Shown piece by piece: positions 7,048-11,650 of a stretch of 11,650 nucleotides of DNA (position 1 is the stretch's first letter; every line of letters starts with the position of its first letter). A program made the position numbers and the translations under genes. The notes under the pieces were generated by a model. That model was given only the letters and a program-made list of their open reading frames with translations, was not told the origin of the DNA and did no database searches. The DNA comes from Clostridium sp. CAG:492 (GTDB lineage: Bacteria; Bacillota; Clostridia; TANB77; CAG-508), in NCBI GenBank assembly GCA_000434335.1, contig FR878297.1, positions 7,536 to 19,185 of the forward strand, written 5' to 3'.

Positions 7048-7389
7048 ATGAATAATATTTACAATACAGCCAATAAATTGGCAAAAGAAATACAAGAATC
7101 TTCTGAATATAAAAATTATAAAAAAGCAAGAGAAGCAGTTTTGTCAAACCCAGAATTAAAAAAGAAAATAGAAGACTTTGAACAAATAAGGTATGATGTT
7201 CAAGTTTTATCAATGGAAAAGGGAAAAGAAGACCCAGAAAAAATGCAAAAGCTTCAAGAAATGTATGCAATATTAGTTGAAAATAAGGACATAAAAGATT
7301 ACTTTGATTTAGAAGTAAAATTTAATGTAATGGTAGCAGATATAAATAAAATCATAGCAGAATCAATGTCAGATATATTTAAACATTAA
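7048..7389 (+). CDS. YlbF/YmcA-family regulatory protein
   Basis: A 113-residue all-helical, strongly charged protein of the YlbF family (Com_YlbF). The pattern is typical: an N-terminal helix (NIYNTANKLAKEIQESSEY), then KNYKKAREAV, NPELKKKIEDFEQIR near 31-45, and a C-terminal helix ending IIAESMSDIF. There are no membrane segments, signal peptide or metal-binding cysteines. In Bacillus subtilis, YlbF with YmcA and YaaT forms a complex that helps RNase Y process mRNA and affects competence, sporulation and biofilm formation. I cannot tell whether this protein is the YlbF orthologue or a paralogue of the YheA type, so no symbol is given. AGAGGA (7031-7036) lies 11 bases before the ATG. It starts 57 bases after the GT4 gene with no terminator between, and is followed by one, so it probably shares the GT4 transcript. 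Confidence 0.85.
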   Translation: MNNIYNTANKLAKEIQESSEYKNYKKAREAVLSNPELKKKIEDFEQIRYDVQVLSMEKGKEDPEKMQKLQEMYAILVENKDIKDYFDLEVKFNVMVADINKIIAESMSDIFKH

Positions 7390-7425
7390 TTCATAGACGG
7401 AGAAAAAATAAAATAATTATAATAC

Positions 7426-7467
7426 AAAAAACTAAAAAGCGTTAATATTACGCTTTTTAATTTTTTT
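7426..7467 (+). terminator. Intrinsic terminator after the YlbF-family gene
   Basis: A perfect 10-bp stem (7433-7442 with 7450-7459, core AAAAAGCGT/ACGCTTTTT) with a seven-base loop is followed by seven T at 7461-7467. An upstream A-run (7426-7431) can extend the stem past one mismatch. It lies about 40 bases after the YlbF-family stop and separates the GT4-ylbF transcript from recJ. Confidence 0.88.
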
Positions 7468-7478
7468 CTCTTAACCCC

Positions 7479-7507
7479 TTTTAAAATTAACAAAAATGAT
7501 ATACAAT
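7479..7507 (+). promoter_or_regulatory. Candidate promoter of the recJ-relA unit
   Basis: TACAAT at 7502-7507 is a good -10 match. With a 17-base spacer the -35 would be the weak TTTTAA (7479-7484). The sequence TGATATACAAT (7497-7507) could instead act through an extended -10 TG at 7497-7498. The position, directly after a strong terminator and 32 bases before the recJ start, is the main support. Confidence 0.38.
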
Positions 7508-7539
7508 AAAGAAAATTTGTAGCTTATAAGGAGAAAAGG

Positions 7540-9219
7540 ATGAATAAAAAATGGGAATATTACGATATAAACACTAAAGAAGTAGAAGAAATAAAAAATA
7601 AATACAGTGTAAGTAGGCTTGTAGCAACTGTAATTTCAAATAAAAAATTACAAGATGATATTGATGTATTTTTAAACCCAACAAGAAATGATTTTTATGA
7701 TCCATTTTTAATGCCAGATATGGAAATTGCTGTAAATAGAATTATAAAAGCAATCGAAAATCAAGAAAAAGTTATAATATATGGAGATTACGATGTTGAC
7801 GGAATAACAAGTATAACTGTTTTTAAAAAATTCTTACAAGATAGAGGATTAAATGTTGATAGTTATATTCCAAACAGATTGGATGAAGGATATGGATTAA
7901 ATAAAAATGCTATTGATAAAATAGTAAGTCAAAATTATACATTAATGATAACTGTAGATTGCGGAATATCTGGAATCGAGGAAGTTGAATATGCAAATAG
8001 TTTAGGTTTAGAAACTGTAGTAACTGATCATCATGAACCTGCAGAAGTATTACCAAATGCGTTGGCAGTTGTTGATGCAAAAAGAAAAGATAATAAATAT
8101 CCATTTAATCAATTAGCTGGAGTTGGTGTTGTATTTAAAGTAATACAAGCGATATCACAAAAATTTAATTTAGAAGAGCGAGAATATTTAAAATTTTTAG
8201 ATATCGTTTGTGTAGGAACTATATCAGATATAGTTCCATTAGTTGATGAAAATAGAGTTATATCAAAATTAGGATTAAAACTTGTAGCGGTAACAAAGAA
8301 TGTAGGATTAAGAGCTTTATTACAAGTTGCTGGGTGCAAAAATATTGATTCTACAACAATTTCATTTGGTATTGCTCCAAGAGTAAATGCATGCGGAAGA
8401 TTGGGATATGAGCAAGAAGCTTTAAATTTATTTTTAACAGATAATATTGTTCAAGCACAAGAAATTGCTAAAAGATTAAATAAGTATAATTATGATAGAC
8501 AGCAAACAGAAGTAAAAATATTTAATGAAGCAATTACAATGATTGAAAACGGAGAAAAAGATAAAAATTGTATAATTTTAGGAAAAGAAAATTGGCATCA
8601 TGGAGTAATTGGAATTGTATCATCAAAAGTAACTGAAATGTATTATAAACCAAGTATATTAATCTGTTTTGAAGGTGATGAAGGAAAAGGTTCTGGTAGA
8701 AGTATACAAGGATTCGACTTACATGAAGCACTAACTAATTGTCCAAATCACATAGAAAGATTTGGTGGACATTCTATGGCAATTGGAATAACAATAAAAA
8801 AATCTGAATTTGAAGATTTTAAAAAAGATGTAGAAGAATATACAAAAAATTCTAACATAAATGAGCTATTACCAGTCATAAAAATAGATGAAGAAATTAA
8901 TAGCAATGATATAGACATAAATACAGTAAAAGACCTAAAAGTATTAGAGCCTTTTGGTGAAGCAAATAAAATGCCTATATTTATATACAAAAATTTAAAA
9001 ATTGAATCAATAAGAGCATTATCAGAAGGAAAACATATAAAACTAACATTAAGAGATAAAAACATAGTGATAGATGCAATAGGATTTAATATGGGAAAAT
9101 TAGTAAATGATTTCTTATTAGGGGATAGAGTTGACGTAGTTGGTTCATTAGAAATAAATAAATTTAATGGAAGAGAAACAGTTCAAATAAATTTAAAAGA
9201 TATGAGAAAATCATATTAA
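7540..9219 (+). CDS. recJ: Single-stranded-DNA-specific exonuclease RecJ
   Basis: Degrades single-stranded DNA 5' to 3' in recombination repair, mismatch repair and rescue of stalled forks, using two divalent metal ions. The DHH domain shows motif I GDYDVDG with D83, D85 and D87, VDCG with D140, the signature DHH at 163-165, and a further acidic residue D230 in GTISDIVP. The DHHA1 domain follows with the GGH motif at 409-411 (ERFGGHSMAIG). An OB-fold (about 455-557) binds DNA and ends near GRETVQINLKD. The 559 residues match the core RecJ architecture; the longer C-terminal extension of Bacillus RecJ is absent. AAGGAG (7528-7533) is 6 bases before the ATG. It follows a terminator and leads into relA 24 bases downstream. 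The full catalytic set separates it from shorter DHH nano-RNases. Confidence 0.95.
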   Translation: MNKKWEYYDINTKEVEEIKNKYSVSRLVATVISNKKLQDDIDVFLNPTRNDFYDPFLMPDMEIAVNRIIKAIENQEKVIIYGDYDVDGITSITVFKKFLQDRGLNVDSYIPNRLDEGYGLNKNAIDKIVSQNYTLMITVDCGISGIEEVEYANSLGLETVVTDHHEPAEVLPNALAVVDAKRKDNKYPFNQLAGVGVVFKVIQAISQKFNLEEREYLKFLDIVCVGTISDIVPLVDENRVISKLGLKLVAVTKNVGLRALLQVAGCKNIDSTTISFGIAPRVNACGRLGYEQEALNLFLTDNIVQAQEIAKRLNKYNYDRQQTEVKIFNEAITMIENGEKDKNCIILGKENWHHGVIGIVSSKVTEMYYKPSILICFEGDEGKGSGRSIQGFDLHEALTNCPNHIERFGGHSMAIGITIKKSEFEDFKKDVEEYTKNSNINELLPVIKIDEEINSNDIDINTVKDLKVLEPFGEANKMPIFIYKNLKIESIRALSEGKHIKLTLRDKNIVIDAIGFNMGKLVNDFLLGDRVDVVGSLEINKFNGRETVQINLKDMRKSY

Positions 9220-9243
9220 AATAATGAAAAGGGGGATTTATAT

Positions 9244-11436
9244 ATGTCTGAAACAAAAAATGCAACTATAGATGATATTATAGATGTAATGAAAAAACAC
9301 AACAAAAAATCTGATGTTAAATATATAAGAAAAACTTATGAATTTGCAAAAGAAAAACACGGAAATCAATTAAGAAAATCTGGAGAGCCATATATAATTC
9401 ATCCAGTACAAGTAGCATATATTTTGGCAACAATAGGTTTAGATGATAGTACGATATGTGCTGCATTATTACATGACATAGCAGAAGACACAGAAGTAAC
9501 AATAAAAGACCTAGAAAAGGAATTTTCACCAGAAATTGCTGAAATGGTAGATGGTGTAACAAAATTAGGAAATTTAAAATACACAAGTGCTGAAGAACAA
9601 CAAGTAGAAAATTACAGAAAAATGTTTTTAGCAATGGGTAAAGATATAAGAGTAATTTTAATTAAATTAGCAGATAGATTGCATAACATGAGAACTTTAA
9701 AATATTTAAAAAGAGATAGACAAATTGCAATATCAAAAGAAACTGCTGATTTATATGCACCTCTTGCTAATAGATTAGGTATATATTCATTAAAATGGGA
9801 ATTAGAGGATTTATCTTTCAAATATTTATATCCAGAAGAATATAGAGAAATTGTAGAAGGCATAGACAAAAAAAGAGAAGAGCGATTAAGCTTTATTCAA
9901 ATGATAATAGAGCAAATAAATACTGAGCTTAAAAAACAAAAAATTGATGCTGAAATTACAGGAAGAGCAAAACATTTATATAGTATTTATAGAAAAATGC
10001 AAAGAGATAATAAAACATTAGACCAAATTTATGATTTATTTGCATTAAGAATTCTAGTAAATTCTGTAAAAGACTGTTATGCTGCTCTTGGTGTAGTTCA
10101 CGAATTATATAATCCTATGCCAGGAAGATTTAAAGATTATATTTCAGTACCAAAACCAAATATGTATCAATCATTACACACAACATTAATTGGACCAAAA
10201 GGGACTCCATTTGAAGTTCAAATTCGTACTTGGGATATGCATAGAATAGCTGAATTTGGTATTGCTGCGCATTGGGCATATAAAGAAGCAAATAAAAATA
10301 AAAAATCAAATGTTATAGTTCAAGATGATAAATTGGCATGGTTAAGAGAATCTCTTGAATGGCAAAAAGATATGCAAGATCCACAAGAGTTTTTAAAAAC
10401 TTTAAAAACAGAACTTTTTGAAGATGAAGTTTATGTATTTACACCTAAGGGACAGATAAAAGTATTGCCACGAGGAGCTACACCAATTGACTTTGCATAT
10501 AGTGTACACGCAGAAATTGGCCATCATATGACAGGATGTAAAATAAATAGTAAAATGATGCCAATAGTAACAAAATTAAAAAATGGAGATATTGTTGAAA
10601 TTATAACATCAGATCAAGCCAAAGGACCAAGTAGAGATTGGTTAAAATTTGTTAAAAGCTCTTCTGCAAAAAATAAAATACAACAGTGGTTTAAAAAAGC
10701 AGAAAGAGAAGACAATATAGTAAAAGGAAAAGATTTAATCGAAAAAGAAATAAAAAGAATAGGAATGAATTATAGCAAATTATTTAAAAATGAATATGTT
10801 CAAGTTGCTTTAAATAGATATAAATTTAACACAATAGATGATATGTATTCAGCAGTTGGATTTGGTGCAATTTCATCATCAAGAATAATAGCTAAAATGT
10901 TAGAAGCTTATAAAAAAGATAATCAAGATGAAGAAATAGAAAAAACCATAGAGGAGCTAGCAACAGAAAAGCCAAAAATAAATAGGACATCTAGTAATGG
11001 TGTAATAGTAAAAGGTATAGATAATTGTCTAGTTAGATTTTCAAAATGTTGTAATCCTGTTCCAGGAGATGAAATAATAGGATTTATTACAAGAGGAAGA
11101 GGAGTTTCAATACATAGAAAAGATTGTCAAAATGTAAAAGATCTAGTTTCTCAAGGAGATAGAATTATAGATGTTATATGGAGTGATAAAGATAAATCAT
11201 CTTATAATGTAGATATTCAAATACTTGCTAATGATAGAAATGGCTTGCTAGCTGATATAATAAAAGAAATATCAAATAATAAATGTACACTAATTGCAGT
11301 AGATTCAAAAGTTCATAGAGATAGAACTGCAGAAACTAATTTGACAATAGAAGTAGAAAATTTAAATGTATTAAATACAGTTGTAAAAGCATTACGAAAA
11401 GTAGATAGTGTATACGAAGTAAATAGAAAAAAATAG
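9244..11436 (+). CDS. relA: Bifunctional (p)ppGpp synthetase/hydrolase (long RSH protein)
   Basis: Makes (p)ppGpp from ATP and GTP/GDP on starved ribosomes and also hydrolyses it, setting the stringent response. The HD hydrolase domain has H53, HDIAEDT (77-83, with H77, D78, E81 and D82) and LADRLHN (142-148, D144). The synthetase domain includes RAKHLYSIYRKM (241-252) and YQSLHT (308-313). RFKD at 295-298 is the RxKD form found in bifunctional Rel/SpoT enzymes, not the ExDD of synthetase-only RelA. A TGS domain covers about 395-456. The conserved-cysteine region has C602-C603, H624 and C628, and the ACT domain spans about 655-727. At 730 residues it is full length and appears active in both directions. 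The ribosome site is an unusual G-run, AAGGGGG (9229-9235), 8 bases before the ATG. It lies between recJ and a metallo-hydrolase gene 37 bases downstream. Confidence 0.96.
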   Translation: MSETKNATIDDIIDVMKKHNKKSDVKYIRKTYEFAKEKHGNQLRKSGEPYIIHPVQVAYILATIGLDDSTICAALLHDIAEDTEVTIKDLEKEFSPEIAEMVDGVTKLGNLKYTSAEEQQVENYRKMFLAMGKDIRVILIKLADRLHNMRTLKYLKRDRQIAISKETADLYAPLANRLGIYSLKWELEDLSFKYLYPEEYREIVEGIDKKREERLSFIQMIIEQINTELKKQKIDAEITGRAKHLYSIYRKMQRDNKTLDQIYDLFALRILVNSVKDCYAALGVVHELYNPMPGRFKDYISVPKPNMYQSLHTTLIGPKGTPFEVQIRTWDMHRIAEFGIAAHWAYKEANKNKKSNVIVQDDKLAWLRESLEWQKDMQDPQEFLKTLKTELFEDEVYVFTPKGQIKVLPRGATPIDFAYSVHAEIGHHMTGCKINSKMMPIVTKLKNGDIVEIITSDQAKGPSRDWLKFVKSSSAKNKIQQWFKKAEREDNIVKGKDLIEKEIKRIGMNYSKLFKNEYVQVALNRYKFNTIDDMYSAVGFGAISSSRIIAKMLEAYKKDNQDEEIEKTIEELATEKPKINRTSSNGVIVKGIDNCLVRFSKCCNPVPGDEIIGFITRGRGVSIHRKDCQNVKDLVSQGDRIIDVIWSDKDKSSYNVDIQILANDRNGLLADIIKEISNNKCTLIAVDSKVHRDRTAETNLTIEVENLNVLNTVVKALRKVDSVYEVNRKK

Positions 11437-11473
11437 ATATATGAGTAGTATGTGAAGGGAATGAGTATATCAA

Positions 11474-11650
11474 ATGATACTAAAGAGAATAAAAATAAAA
11501 ACACCGTTAAACGAATTTACTAATTGTTATATAGTACAAGATGAAAATACTAAAGAAACAATGGTAATTGATCCAGGTGGAGAATTTGAAAAGATACAAG
11601 AAATGTTACAAACCATAAATGCAAAAGTTAAATATATATATTTGACACAT
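11474..11650 (+). CDS. Metallo-beta-lactamase-fold hydrolase (5' part, cut by window edge)
   Basis: The reading frame stays open from the ATG at 11474 to the last base, giving the first 59 residues. Visible are NCYIVQD (17-23), the beta strand and turn MVIDPGG (30-36), and YIYLTH (54-59), whose histidine should be the first of the HxHxDH zinc motif of the glyoxalase II-like branch. This matches the small MBL-fold hydrolase often found downstream of relA in clostridia; its substrate is unknown. A TGA at 11462-11464 closes the frame upstream, so 11474 is the first possible ATG. AAGGGA (11455-11460) is 13 bases away, a little long. The 37-base gap after relA, with no terminator, implies one transcript. 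Confidence 0.8.
   Translation, partial: MILKRIKIKTPLNEFTNCYIVQDENTKETMVIDPGGEFEKIQEMLQTINAKVKYIYLTH

Noticed and set aside
3120..7389. Whether the glucan block is a recently acquired island.
   Set aside because: Base composition and codon use look the same as in flanking genes by eye, and there are no integrase, transposase, direct repeats or tRNA at the edges.
7433..7459. The hairpin spans TAATATTAC (7443-7451), the nonanucleotide of geminivirus/CRESS-DNA replication origins in a stem-loop.
   Set aside because: The hairpin is followed by seven T right after a gene end, as expected of an intrinsic terminator. No Rep gene or iterons are near, and AT-rich loops yield this string by chance.
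8748..9065. 105-residue open frame on the minus strand inside recJ.
   Set aside because: It lies opposite the conserved DHHA1/OB region of recJ, has no family pattern and no promoter or ribosome site.

Overview
The window is very AT-rich, with strong AAGGAGG-type ribosome sites, heavy AGA/ATA codon use, TAA or TAG stops and the standard genetic code. Together with the gene content (der–plsY–gpsA, a YlbF-family gene, recJ–relA–metallo-hydrolase) this points to a low-GC Gram-positive bacterium, most likely a member of the Clostridia, perhaps an uncultured gut lineage. I cannot name the species.

Layout. (1) Positions 1-3117, plus strand: a candidate promoter, then der (ribosome-assembly GTPase), plsY (membrane glycerol-3-phosphate acyltransferase) and gpsA (glycerol-3-phosphate dehydrogenase). 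It closes with a hairpin terminator that works on both strands. (2) Positions 3120-5482, minus strand: a two-gene unit of a DUF4912 protein followed by a GH57 1,4-alpha-glucan branching enzyme. (3) Positions 5483-5688: a 206-bp divergent intergenic region with back-to-back candidate promoters. (4) Positions 5689-7467, plus strand: a GT4 glycosyltransferase resembling glycogen synthases, then a small YlbF-family protein, ended by a hairpin terminator. (5) Positions 7480-11650, plus strand: recJ (single-strand DNA exonuclease), relA (bifunctional (p)ppGpp synthetase/hydrolase) and the first 59 codons of a metallo-beta-lactamase-fold hydrolase cut by the window edge.

How the genes fit together. 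gpsA and plsY are consecutive phospholipid-synthesis steps: GpsA makes sn-glycerol-3-phosphate and PlsY acylates it. The central divergent block looks like a compact alpha-glucan (glycogen-like) locus. The GT4 enzyme would elongate chains and the GH57 enzyme would branch them. DUF4912 is an uncharacterised partner. The usual glgC, glgD, glgP and GH13 glgB are not in this window. The flanks are ordinary housekeeping operons.

I see no mobile element, CRISPR array, tRNA, rRNA, toxin-antitoxin pair or phage remnant. No gene is visibly broken. I found no convincing wholly new system. The DUF4912/GH57/GT4 block is the part most worth a second look.
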